From: Clostridia bacterium
GTDB lineage: Bacteria; Bacillota; Clostridia; Christensenellales; Aristaeellaceae
Assembly: GCA_017448975.1 (NCBI GenBank)
Contig: JAFSKN010000015.1
Span: forward strand, 108,152 to 172,151
Direction: 5' to 3'
DNA: 64,000 bases
Part shown: piece after piece, positions 1 through 7,901 of the stretch
Layout of the letters: the number at the start of each line of letters is the position of its first letter
Numbering within the stretch: the stretch's first letter is position 1
The notes under the pieces: model-generated
What the model was told of the DNA's origin: nothing
The model's database searches: none
Seen by the model: only the letters and a program-made list of their open reading frames with translations
Position numbers and translations under genes: made by a program

Positions 1-348
1 GTGGTCACCGGCGGCACCCGCCGCCAGGGACGGCAGGAGCTGGTGGGCACCGTCACGGAAGGCTTTATCCGGGACACCCATGTGGACGTATCCTTTATCG
101 GCGTGGACGGCATTGACCTGACCGGCGGCGCCACCAACGCCAACTTCGCCGAGGTGGGCGTGAAGCGCCTGATGCTCCACAGCGCCGCCCGCGGCGTGAT
201 CGTGGCGGATCATACCAAGTTTGGCCGCGTGGCCCTGGCGCGCATCTGCGATCTGGCGGACGCGGACATGATCCTGACCGATTCCGGCCTGGACGGCGAT
301 CTGGCCGCGCGGCTGAAAAAGTTAGGCGTGCCAATGGAGCTTGTGTAA
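1..348 (+). CDS. DeoR-family transcriptional regulator, C-terminal part (5' end outside window)
   Basis: Only the end of the gene is in the window. The 115 residues match the sensor domain of DeoR/GlpR repressors, which bind phosphorylated sugars or related metabolites. The visible signatures are the FIGVDGIDLTGGATN stretch (about residues 32-46), the IVADHTKFGR stretch (about 66-75) and a TDSGLD motif near the end. The N-terminal helix-turn-helix lies upstream of base 1, and the GTG at position 1 is not the real start. What it controls cannot be judged from here. A perfect-stem terminator follows the stop. The family call is confident; the target is unknown. Confidence 0.85.
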   Translation: MVTGGTRRQGRQELVGTVTEGFIRDTHVDVSFIGVDGIDLTGGATNANFAEVGVKRLMLHSAARGVIVADHTKFGRVALARICDLADADMILTDSGLDGDLAARLKKLGVPMELV

Positions 349-363
349 ACCGATCGACACGAA

Positions 364-404
364 CGCGGACCCGAAAATGCCGGGTCCGCGTTTTTCATTT
401 TTTT
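364..404 (+). terminator. Rho-independent terminator after the DeoR gene
   Basis: A perfect 10-bp GC-rich stem (364-373 with 381-390) encloses a 7-base loop and is followed by a T-rich run at 391-404. It ends the DeoR transcript. It also lies just past the stop of the converging minus-strand GGDEF gene. Confidence 0.9.
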
Positions 405-434
405 ATATATAAGGGATTTGCGCGCAAAACGGCG

Positions 435-2372
435 TCAGACGCTCCTGTGCCTTCTGTTTTTGACCTTGCACCGATACATCCTTTCGTCCGCCTCGCTCAG
501 CGCGTTGTCAAGGCTGATCTGTTTGTAATCAGAAAACACGGCGCAGCCGATGCTGGCGGAAATGGTATACGGCTTGCCCGCGCGCCGGGACGCCGTTTCA
601 ACCGCTTCCGAAAACGCCTTCGCCCTTTCCGCCGCCTCCTCTTTGCCATAGGAACCGATGCCGATCAGGAAGAATTCGTCCCCGCCGCTGCGGACGCAGA
701 TTTCCCCGTTTTTCATCACGGACGCCAGGGCCGCGCATACGGTTCTGATGCCGTAGTCTCCCTCGCCGTGGCCAAAAGTGTCGTTCACATACTTCAGCCC
801 GTCCATGTCCACCACGCTGACGAACAGGGCCTCCCCTTCCCGGGCTTGGGACAGCATTTGCCCATACATTTCGTACATTCCCCGCCGGTTATAGGCGCCC
901 GTCATTGAATCGCGCACCGAGAGGGTCTGCAGGCGTTCCTTCGACCGCGTCATTTCCAGCGCGTTGTTCAGATACCTTAGCCAGTTCCGATAGACCACGT
1001 TGACCACCGGCTGGCTGCAAAGCTCCCTTTGCAGCACCGCGTACCCCAAGAGCACACCGTCAAAATGTACCGGCGAAAAATAGCAGACAGCGGGCTTTTC
1101 GTCCGTTTCCGAAAGCTGTGGCAGCATCTCCTCCGTTCGGAAGGCTACGGCGCTTTCCTTGCCGTAAAACATCGCGCCGCCCGCTCCGGAGCTGGCCACA
1201 TACACCCGCATGGTTTCGGGGTAACCCGCATAGGTTTCATCATCCATGTTCTTCCAGTTTTCTTTCAGACACAGATAAAAATTCCGGTAAGGCCGCAGCA
1301 GATCAACATAATCGTAAATATTCCGGAAGCATTCCTCCGATGATTTTGAGGCGGTAAAGCTCTCCAAGGCGTAGCTTTCCATAAAGCGGCCGAGCCCTAC
1401 CCGCTCATTCAGTTCCTCGTCCGCCTGGTTATAGCTGCTGATATACAGGGAATCCCGGAAACGGTTCATGGCGTACACCGGATCCGTCTGGCAGCCGCAG
1501 CTCGCGCCCGCGTGAAAACGCGAGGAAACGTCGCGCCGGAAAGGAATCAGCGCCGCCTCCGGCTCCAGAACGCTCCGCAGATAATCCACCGCGTTGGCGC
1601 CCGTTTCCATTTCCTCCGGTTCATAGGAGGCGATGGTCGTCGGATTGATCGCGCCTTCATCGGAGAAATCAAATCCGATCACCAGCACATCCTCAGGAAC
1701 GCGAATCCCCATTTTGATCAGCCTGTCCACCAGCGCCATGGCCATGGTATCGCTGGCGCAGATGACCGCGTCGGGACGCGGGATCTCGTTTGCGGCGATC
1801 CTTCTCGCCAGCGTGTCCCCGCTGTAATAGTAAAAATCGCCGTATACAATATGCTCCGGCAATACGTCGAGCCCATGTTTCCTGATCTCGTCAAGATAGA
1901 GGGCCAGGCGCGCTTCAGCGATTTCCGTTCCCTGATTGCCGGTGAGGACGCATATCCTTTTTCTGCCGTGTACCTCGATGGCATGACGGCATTGCTCGCG
2001 AAGCGCTTCCTCATCATTGCTCTGGATCAGTTTGACGCCTTCAAGGGGAAGCTCAAGCGAGCACTTGGGCAGCTTTTCGCGGCGGGAAAGCCGCAGGAGC
2101 AGTCTTTTGAGAATCTTGTGATCCTGATCTCCCATGAGAGAAACGCTGTCCAGGATCACGCCGTCCAGCCTGTCCAAATTCGCCAGTTCAAAAATGTTTG
2201 CCTCTCCGCGCACATAATCGTCATGCGGAAAGGAAAAATGAACGCTGGAAGCAAACACGCACAGGTCATAATCATATTTTTCACATTGACCCATGATGCC
2301 TTCCAGGAGCCTTCTTACATGCGTGGTTTCCGGATATGCGGTAAACAATCCGATTCTTTTGCGTCCTCCCAT
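435..2372 (-). CDS. LacI-type periplasmic-binding-like sensor fused to GGDEF diguanylate cyclase
   Basis: The 645-aa protein starts directly with a LacI/GalR-like sugar-binding fold (about residues 5-290) and has no helix-turn-helix. A middle region of about 170 residues is unassigned, and a GGDEF domain occupies about 465-640 with an intact SGGDEF motif. It probably makes cyclic di-GMP in response to a ligand, in the cytoplasm, since no signal peptide or membrane segment is visible. The usual RxxD inhibitory site upstream of GGDEF reads KNGE, so product inhibition may be lost. The ATG at 2372 is chosen because GGAGG lies 8 bases before it; the GTG at 2381 overlaps that ribosome site. The family is firm, the ligand unknown. 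Confidence 0.85.
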   Translation of the reverse strand: MGGRKRIGLFTAYPETTHVRRLLEGIMGQCEKYDYDLCVFASSVHFSFPHDDYVRGEANIFELANLDRLDGVILDSVSLMGDQDHKILKRLLLRLSRREKLPKCSLELPLEGVKLIQSNDEEALREQCRHAIEVHGRKRICVLTGNQGTEIAEARLALYLDEIRKHGLDVLPEHIVYGDFYYYSGDTLARRIAANEIPRPDAVICASDTMAMALVDRLIKMGIRVPEDVLVIGFDFSDEGAINPTTIASYEPEEMETGANAVDYLRSVLEPEAALIPFRRDVSSRFHAGASCGCQTDPVYAMNRFRDSLYISSYNQADEELNERVGLGRFMESYALESFTASKSSEECFRNIYDYVDLLRPYRNFYLCLKENWKNMDDETYAGYPETMRVYVASSGAGGAMFYGKESAVAFRTEEMLPQLSETDEKPAVCYFSPVHFDGVLLGYAVLQRELCSQPVVNVVYRNWLRYLNNALEMTRSKERLQTLSVRDSMTGAYNRRGMYEMYGQMLSQAREGEALFVSVVDMDGLKYVNDTFGHGEGDYGIRTVCAALASVMKNGEICVRSGGDEFFLIGIGSYGKEEAAERAKAFSEAVETASRRAGKPYTISASIGCAVFSDYKQISLDNALSEADERMYRCKVKNRRHRSV

Positions 2373-2422
2373 CCTTTCCACCTCCGATATCGCATTGTTC
2401 AGGTTTTTATCCGCTTTCTACC

Positions 2423-2451
2423 ATTATATCATATGATAAACGCCGCGTAAA
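2423..2451 (-). promoter_or_regulatory. Sigma-A-type promoter of the GGDEF gene
   Basis: On the minus strand TTTACG (2446-2451) is separated by 17 bases from a perfect TATAAT (2423-2428). A TG one base upstream of the -10 makes it an extended -10 promoter. It lies about 50 bases upstream of the start codon. Confidence 0.7.
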
Positions 2452-2513
2452 TGAAAAGATGAAAAAAATGGAACTCCTTGCGTTTCACGGCCCGAATCCG
2501 CAGCTTTTGCGCA

Positions 2514-2544
2514 CAAAAATACCCGAAACCCCAAGGATTTCGGG
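2514..2544 (-). terminator. Terminator downstream of tRNA-Lys
   Basis: On the minus strand a CCCGAAA/TTTCGGG stem (2538-2544 with 2522-2528) is followed by TATTTTTG. It lies just past the 3' end of the tRNA. Confidence 0.65.
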
Positions 2545-2551
2545 CATTCAG

Positions 2552-2624
2552 TGCGCCATCAGGGACTCGAACCCGGGACACCCTGATTAAGAGTCAGGTG
2601 CTCTACCAACTGAGCTAATGGCGC
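2552..2624 (-). tRNA. tRNA-Lys, anticodon CTT
   Basis: The 73-base cloverleaf can be folded by eye. The acceptor stem is 7 bp (GCGCCAT with ATGGCGC) with discriminator A. The D stem is GCTC/GAGC, the anticodon stem CCTGA/TCAGG with loop CTCTTAA, and the T-loop TTCGAGT. CTT at the anticodon reads AAG, lysine. CCA is not encoded. The T stem has one C-U mismatch at the second pair (CCGGG against CCCTG), which is unusual. Confidence 0.95.
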
Positions 2625-2667
2625 ACATCCGGTACAGGCGTCATTATAGCGCAAGGCGGGGGGCTTG

Positions 2668-3546
2668 TCAAGCGCGAATTGACATTTTTTGCGGTTTTTG
2701 CGGTTTTCGTTCCTCCACCATCATCCCGGTCAGGGGCGGGACGTTAAAGCGCCGGATGAACAGATCGCATTTGCACAAAAAAGCGAAGAAGACGTGACGG
2801 CCCTGACCGGACAGGGATTCATAATTGCCCTGTCCTTTTGCCAGGATCACGTCCGCCTGATCCAGGGCCAGCCGGGCGGGCTCGGGCATCATTTCATACA
2901 CCGTTCCGGCAATGGCCGCGCCGTTAGAGAGGATTTCCGCTGCGCCGCCAAGCCCCACGTATTCCGCGTCCTGAACCGTCACGTCGTTCAGCACTTCTTC
3001 GCCCCGCACCAGCGCCTGAAACGTTAGCCCCGGAAAGCGCCGCCGCAGCTGCTCCAGCAGCAGCTTGTCCAGCACGATTTCCCCACAGTTGTCCGCGATC
3101 AGCAAAAACCGCTTCCCCCGTTGGCAGGCGGTTAGAAAATGGCCGTATACTTCTTTTTCCTCCTCCCGCAGGGCAGCGTGATCAAACAGGCGCAGGAAAG
3201 TGTCCTCCTCCACGGTATCCATGGCGCCGTAATCGATATAATTCCCCACCCGGGCGAAAGCCAGGGCCGCCGCCACGGGATCGTCCGCCGCCTCGATCCG
3301 CGTCCGGATCCTGTCTTCCATGCTCAGCACCAGATCGTTATAGCGGCGTTTGACCTCCGTATAGCCCTTGGACACGCCGAAGCGCCGGGCAAAAGCCTGG
3401 TTGAACCGGTACACCAGCACGGGCGACGTATCGTTTTCGCCCCTTCCCTCGATCAGCGCCCGCACCTCGGCCAAATAGCCTTCGTCCGGCATCCGTTTGC
3501 GCTGCCTGTCATACAGGCATTGGGCACAGCTTTCCGGTATCCTCAC
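2668..3546 (-). CDS. DUF89 / ARMT1-like protein (putative metal-dependent damage-control phosphatase)
   Basis: The protein of about 292 aa matches the DUF89 family, whose studied members are metal-dependent phosphatases that clear damaged phosphometabolites. Visible hallmarks are an N-terminal CxxC-type segment (ESCAQCLYDRQ), the DNCGEIVLDKLLLE stretch in the middle, and AKGQGNYESL near the end. The GTG at 3546 is preferred because GAGGGGGA precedes it. An ATG at 3579 has no ribosome site but would give 303 aa. It follows the GH115 gene closely and is probably cotranscribed with it. The family is confident; the substrate is unknown. Confidence 0.8.
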   Translation of the reverse strand: MRIPESCAQCLYDRQRKRMPDEGYLAEVRALIEGRGENDTSPVLVYRFNQAFARRFGVSKGYTEVKRRYNDLVLSMEDRIRTRIEAADDPVAAALAFARVGNYIDYGAMDTVEEDTFLRLFDHAALREEEKEVYGHFLTACQRGKRFLLIADNCGEIVLDKLLLEQLRRRFPGLTFQALVRGEEVLNDVTVQDAEYVGLGGAAEILSNGAAIAGTVYEMMPEPARLALDQADVILAKGQGNYESLSGQGRHVFFAFLCKCDLFIRRFNVPPLTGMMVEERKPQKPQKMSIRA

Positions 3547-3588
3547 AGCGCATCCCCCTCGATCATCGTTTCCCGGCATGGTTTTGTT

Positions 3589-5607
3589 TTAAAAGGCCTG
3601 TTCCAGCGCGATTTCGCCCCGGAGGCGCAGGCAAAGACCGTCGTCGGACAATTGGATGGTGCGATGGGACTGCAAAGAAAGCAGCGCTTCCTCCCGGGGC
3701 ACCAGGTATTGCTTTTCCCATTTGAACAGGTATTCCCCGTCGCCCCGGATGCGCAGCCAGGCCCGGACGGCCTCCAGCACCCGCACCGTCACGGACACGC
3801 CGGAAAAGCAGTCGTTCCGGTAAATATGGGCAAAGCGCCCCTGCACCTGACCCATGGCTTCCAGCGCTTTCCGGTGACACTGCAAGGCGTGATCCGTCCA
3901 TAAGCAGGCCTGCAGATCGTTTCCCCGCAGCGCGTGAACGCAGGCTTGGCAAAAGCTGAACAGCCCTTCGCACCCGGTCTGGTGAATGAGGCCGTACAGG
4001 TATTCCCGATCCCGGAGGCGGCAGGCGGCGGCGTCCTCCAACGCGTCCATGGCGGTTCGCGCTTTCCGCAGATATGCCCTCCAGGCGGCGACGCCTGGCT
4101 TGACGACTGCCGCCAAATGCCGGGCCTGCTGTTCAAAATCCCCTTCGGCGGCCCAGCGCAGGGAATCGATGGGCTTGTCCGTTTCGCCGCAGAGCAGGGC
4201 GTGCGCCAGGGCCCGCAGGGGCCAATGGTAATACTGGTCGCCCGCCCGGTCGTCGGCGTGGAGGCCGTAGAAAACGGCGCTTTCCGCATAGCCGGTCAAA
4301 AGGTTGGCAAGCCCTTCCTCCCCGTAATACTGCCGGGCGAAATCCTTCGCTGCATCCTCCGCGTCGTACGTCCCCGTTTTCCACATGCGGGAAACCAGAT
4401 CCAGCAGGAAGGGATGGGGATAAATGGAACCCACGTTGACGTTCCAAAGCGTGTCCGCATGGTGATCCAGGATGGTTTTCAGTTCGTCCGCCACCATTTG
4501 CGGCGGGTTCTGCAGGGGCGTGATATGGTTGGCGGCCTGCAAATCATAAAAGCTGACGTGATAATATATGCCGTTTTCGCCGGATTCGTTTTCGGAGGGC
4601 AGGGCGTCGGTGCGGGGATTGTCGTTATTCTGGCGGCGGGACACCATTTTGCCGAAGCCGTTGTCTCCCCACAGCTTGATCACGCCCTCCGGCACGGGCA
4701 GATGCCCTTCCCGGTACAGGGCCATCATTTCGCCGTACAGGTTGGTGCAGAAATGGGCGGCGGGGTCCTTGGCCCGCACCAGCTGCATCTGCCGCCGCAT
4801 GACGCGCGCGATGAACGCCCCGCGCTTTTCGGCGGTATCCACTTCCCCGTCGTCCTCCCAGAAGGCCCGGTCCCCCTGGCCCCGGAAGCCCACGGCCCAC
4901 ACGATGCGCTTGCCCGCGTACCGGTCGATGGATTCCTGCCACAGTCCCTCGTATTTGCCCGGGTACAGGGTATAGGAGGGCTGGAGATCGGGATAGACCC
5001 GGGCGAACATTTTCGCGCCCAGCAGCTCCGTGTGATGCTGAGTAAGCCACAAGCCGCGTTCCAGGGCCATTTCGTTGAGGGCGTGGCCGTCGAAGCCCCG
5101 GTCCGTGCCGGGGATCACCATGTTGCCGCCGCAGCGCAGTACGGCTTCAAACACCCGCTCCCACACCTCGGCCCGGGCGTTTTCTTCGCTGTGCCAACCG
5201 GAAAAGAGCACCTCGTCGTTGACGAACCAGCCCCGGAAGCGCACCTTGTATACGGGGCTTTCCCAGCTTTGGCAGGAAACGGCAACCCTTTCCAGCCTTT
5301 GGGGCGACAGCCCCATCCACCAGCCCAGGGGCTTGACGCCCAGCAGCCGTTCGCTGACAGAAAGCAGGGCGTAGGCCGCGCCTAAATCGTCGCCGCAGCG
5401 CAGGGTGATTTCCTCCGCCGTCACCTGGGCCTTATAGGCTTCCGCCGGAAGCGCCGGGTCGATCCAAAGCCGGATCACGTTTTCCGGCCCGCCTGCCGTC
5501 AGGGCCGCGCGCATATCCCGGCGCAGGATATCCGCCGCGTGGCGAACGGCGGAAAGGCTTTCATCCGCCAAAACGCGGGTGGAGAGAGATAAAATAAAGG
5601 AAGCCAT
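3589..5607 (-). CDS. Glycoside hydrolase family 115-like alpha-glucuronidase (short form)
   Basis: The 672-aa protein resembles GH115 xylan alpha-1,2-glucuronidases, which remove (methyl)glucuronic acid side chains from xylan. Recognised blocks are RGWFVNDE (about residues 120-127), the RCGGNMVIPG block, the QHHTELL block, KLWGDNGFG and GIYYHVSFYD. No signal peptide is present, so it would act on imported oligosaccharides in the cytoplasm. At 672 aa it seems to lack the C-terminal beta-sandwich of longer GH115 proteins. The ATG at 5607 has AGGAGG seven bases upstream and replaces a longer frame open to 5742. Moderately confident in family, less in exact substrate. Confidence 0.75.
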   Translation of the reverse strand: MASFILSLSTRVLADESLSAVRHAADILRRDMRAALTAGGPENVIRLWIDPALPAEAYKAQVTAEEITLRCGDDLGAAYALLSVSERLLGVKPLGWWMGLSPQRLERVAVSCQSWESPVYKVRFRGWFVNDEVLFSGWHSEENARAEVWERVFEAVLRCGGNMVIPGTDRGFDGHALNEMALERGLWLTQHHTELLGAKMFARVYPDLQPSYTLYPGKYEGLWQESIDRYAGKRIVWAVGFRGQGDRAFWEDDGEVDTAEKRGAFIARVMRRQMQLVRAKDPAAHFCTNLYGEMMALYREGHLPVPEGVIKLWGDNGFGKMVSRRQNNDNPRTDALPSENESGENGIYYHVSFYDLQAANHITPLQNPPQMVADELKTILDHHADTLWNVNVGSIYPHPFLLDLVSRMWKTGTYDAEDAAKDFARQYYGEEGLANLLTGYAESAVFYGLHADDRAGDQYYHWPLRALAHALLCGETDKPIDSLRWAAEGDFEQQARHLAAVVKPGVAAWRAYLRKARTAMDALEDAAACRLRDREYLYGLIHQTGCEGLFSFCQACVHALRGNDLQACLWTDHALQCHRKALEAMGQVQGRFAHIYRNDCFSGVSVTVRVLEAVRAWLRIRGDGEYLFKWEKQYLVPREEALLSLQSHRTIQLSDDGLCLRLRGEIALEQAF

Positions 5608-5695
5608 GTTTTTTCCTCCTAAAGATGAAAGGGCGAAAAGCGCTGATCGCGGGATCACAAGCCTTTCCGCCCCTTCCTGTAATAAAGATGTTCGT

Positions 5696-7603
5696 TTATT
5701 CCTTTCCCGGCGACATGCAGGCCATGGCGATCCCCGCGCCAAGGGGCAGCGCGTACACCAGCATGGTCATGCCCCACGCGGCAGTCCGGACGCTGTCGGT
5801 GGAGACAGCTTCCGTGGTGTTCGTGCTGATATAGGATCTGTAGAGGAACAGGGAAAAATCCATGTGTCCATAAAGATAAACATTCGACCCTCGGATTTCG
5901 CCAATTCCCAGCACAAGGGCCATCATCGCCACCGCCGCCGCGTTCCGAACGCATGCCCCCATCGACGCCGGTCGGGACAGCGCCAGCACAGCGGCCAGCG
6001 CCAGGGTCAGCGGATTCAGAAGCCAGCACAGCGCCACCGCAAAAGCGGTGTCGGCAAGCCCCATCGCGCGAATCAGCATGTATTTGGTGATCCACATTTG
6101 GCTGAGAGAAAGCAGCGCAAACACGAAGACAGCCCGGGATACCGCGCCCGGCGCGCCTTTCTTTCCGGCAAGCAGCTGGATAAGCAGGAAGAAGCCGAAG
6201 CCCAGCACGCCAGTTATAATCATTTCAGCCAGCGTATTCTTTAAAGCTTCCGTGAGTTTTGCGCTGGAAAAAACGCTGCCGGCGCTGCGGACCGCCAGGA
6301 ATCCGCCGAGAATGAGCAGGAGCGCCGCGGCAATGCCCGGAACGGCATCAGCGAATTTCTCAGACTTTTTTATTGGATCCTGTTCCGTCCGATTGATCAT
6401 CGCGGCCAAAAGCGCGATGCCAATTGCGGCGAACAGAAGATTGATCAGGGCCGTCATCACATATCCGGCGGAGCCGACGGAGTATTGACCCATGTATAAG
6501 CCGTATTCATACAGGAGGCGATCCGCGCTCATCCCGTTTCCGCCCGTGCCCATGGGATACAGTGAAATGACGCCGTTTGTGCCGCTGAGCATCGTGATAA
6601 TGCGCATCGCGGGCACGATCAGGGCAGCCCGGAGCCCTTTATCCCCAAAGCGGCATGACAGCAGCGCGCCGGCAGCCAGAGAAAGACCGCACCAGGGAAG
6701 CGCGTCGCAGATCGCTTTCGTGAGGACGATGGCGTCCGGATTGATCAGAAGGGTTTCCCAGGCGAGGCGCGGGACCGCCATCAGCAGAAGACCGGCCGCA
6801 ATGCTTATTTTCCGGACGGCGTTTCCGCTTTTGCCCAGGGCCGCGCCCGCAAAGCCCGCCGCCGCGGCCAGCCCCGCCCCTGCCGCACCGTAGAGGACAG
6901 AATTGAGTATGGCAGGAAAATACCTGGCGTTGTTCACTAATGCTTGAACGTTTTTCAGACCCACAAAAGGGCTTCCAAATATCCCGCGGTTCACTCGATA
7001 ATTTTCCATGGAAAGGATCGTTTCCGCGGCGAAAAACAGCAGCGTAACCGTGAGAAAAACACCGGTCAGGATCCAGATCAGGCCGGAACCCCCGGTCTGG
7101 GCGTCCGCCGTTTTGTCAGTCAGCCCCTGTTCATTCCCCTCGGCCGTCTCCCTGCCGGTATCGCGGCAGACGGGAACGCCCGCCGGGCCCACGTACTCGC
7201 TTTGCCCAAAGGCCAGGATCGGGTAGAAGATGACGGGCAGAAAAAACAGGCCGACGGTAAAGCCGCCGCCTTTCCCGTAGGAAAGGGAAGCCTTATGGCA
7301 GCCGATGATGTACATGATCAAAAGTACAATGGACAGGATCAAGGCCAGCACCTGAATCGACGCCGTCAGCAGCGAAAGAAGGCTTACCGCCAGAATGGCG
7401 GCCCAGGCTCCGACGCTCCAGGTCAATTGATACCATACATAGGCGCCGTAAATGGGAATCAGGCATTTCCAGCCCTTTTCACCGGCTTTCTCAAAAAGCT
7501 TCCATTGCGCGATGATCGTGGTCACAATCGATGCCAGAATCACGATTACGGCAAGGATCAGCGCGGCATCGCCCGAACCGCTGCTATAATATGAAGAACG
7601 CAT
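5696..7603 (-). CDS. DUF5684 membrane domain fused to degenerate LplB/YtcP-like permease modules
   Basis: This 635-aa integral membrane protein has a DUF5684-like N-terminal part of about 140 residues (LFEKAGEKGWKCLIPIYGAY and a YPILAFG block). Two multi-helix parts follow that resemble the two permeases of aldouronate-type sugar ABC importers. One carries GLKNVQALV and a LLYEYGLYMGQYSVGSAGYV block; the second ends with a segment like the end of YtcP/LplC permeases. I see no clear EAA coupling loop, and no ATPase or binding protein is adjacent. Start ATG 7603 has AGGGAGG upstream. It lies 88 bp before the GH115 gene. Possibly a repurposed transporter or carbohydrate sensor; function unknown. 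Confidence 0.6.
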   Translation of the reverse strand: MRSSYYSSGSGDAALILAVIVILASIVTTIIAQWKLFEKAGEKGWKCLIPIYGAYVWYQLTWSVGAWAAILAVSLLSLLTASIQVLALILSIVLLIMYIIGCHKASLSYGKGGGFTVGLFFLPVIFYPILAFGQSEYVGPAGVPVCRDTGRETAEGNEQGLTDKTADAQTGGSGLIWILTGVFLTVTLLFFAAETILSMENYRVNRGIFGSPFVGLKNVQALVNNARYFPAILNSVLYGAAGAGLAAAAGFAGAALGKSGNAVRKISIAAGLLLMAVPRLAWETLLINPDAIVLTKAICDALPWCGLSLAAGALLSCRFGDKGLRAALIVPAMRIITMLSGTNGVISLYPMGTGGNGMSADRLLYEYGLYMGQYSVGSAGYVMTALINLLFAAIGIALLAAMINRTEQDPIKKSEKFADAVPGIAAALLLILGGFLAVRSAGSVFSSAKLTEALKNTLAEMIITGVLGFGFFLLIQLLAGKKGAPGAVSRAVFVFALLSLSQMWITKYMLIRAMGLADTAFAVALCWLLNPLTLALAAVLALSRPASMGACVRNAAAVAMMALVLGIGEIRGSNVYLYGHMDFSLFLYRSYISTNTTEAVSTDSVRTAAWGMTMLVYALPLGAGIAMACMSPGKE

Positions 7604-7744
7604 GCGATCTGCCTCCCTATGAAATGCATGGAATATTCCGGATGCTTATACCGCGTATCCGCAGCGCGCGGCGGCAGCGAAATATTTGTACCCCGCCCGC
7701 AGTACAGAAAGAATTCGGGAAACGGTCTGTGTGATGCTGTATGT

Positions 7745-7774
7745 ATATTACACCATGGGCGTTTCATCTGTCAA
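7745..7774 (-). promoter_or_regulatory. Promoter of the DUF5684/permease gene and possibly GH115-DUF89
   Basis: Minus strand: consensus TTGACA (7769-7774), 18-base spacer, TAATAT (7745-7750). It is placed about 140 bases upstream of the start. It diverges from the promoter at 7824-7852. Confidence 0.65.
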
Positions 7775-7823
7775 TCAAGAAATACATGAAATGTCCAGGA
7801 TCATTCCGGTTTAAATTTGGGGC

Positions 7824-7852
7824 TTGACGATTGCCTTTATAATAGGTATGAT
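7824..7852 (+). promoter_or_regulatory. Promoter of the aconitase-family gene
   Basis: TTGACG (7824-7829), a 17-base spacer and TATGAT (7847-7852) make a near-consensus sigma-A promoter. The 298-base gap 7604-7901 holds this and the divergent promoter at 7745-7774; nothing else was seen in it. Confidence 0.8.
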
Positions 7853-7901
7853 ATGAAAAGTTCCCCGATAAAGGAGATTACTGTACGAAGGGAGAACCCT
7901 C

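Noticed and set aside
3934-5385. 483-aa open frame opposite the GH115 gene
   Set aside because: Antisense to a protein with family motifs along its length; no start signal of its own.
5608-5742. 45-residue N-terminal extension of the GH115 protein
   Set aside because: AGGAGG sits seven bases before the ATG at 5607 and the upstream residues match nothing in the family.
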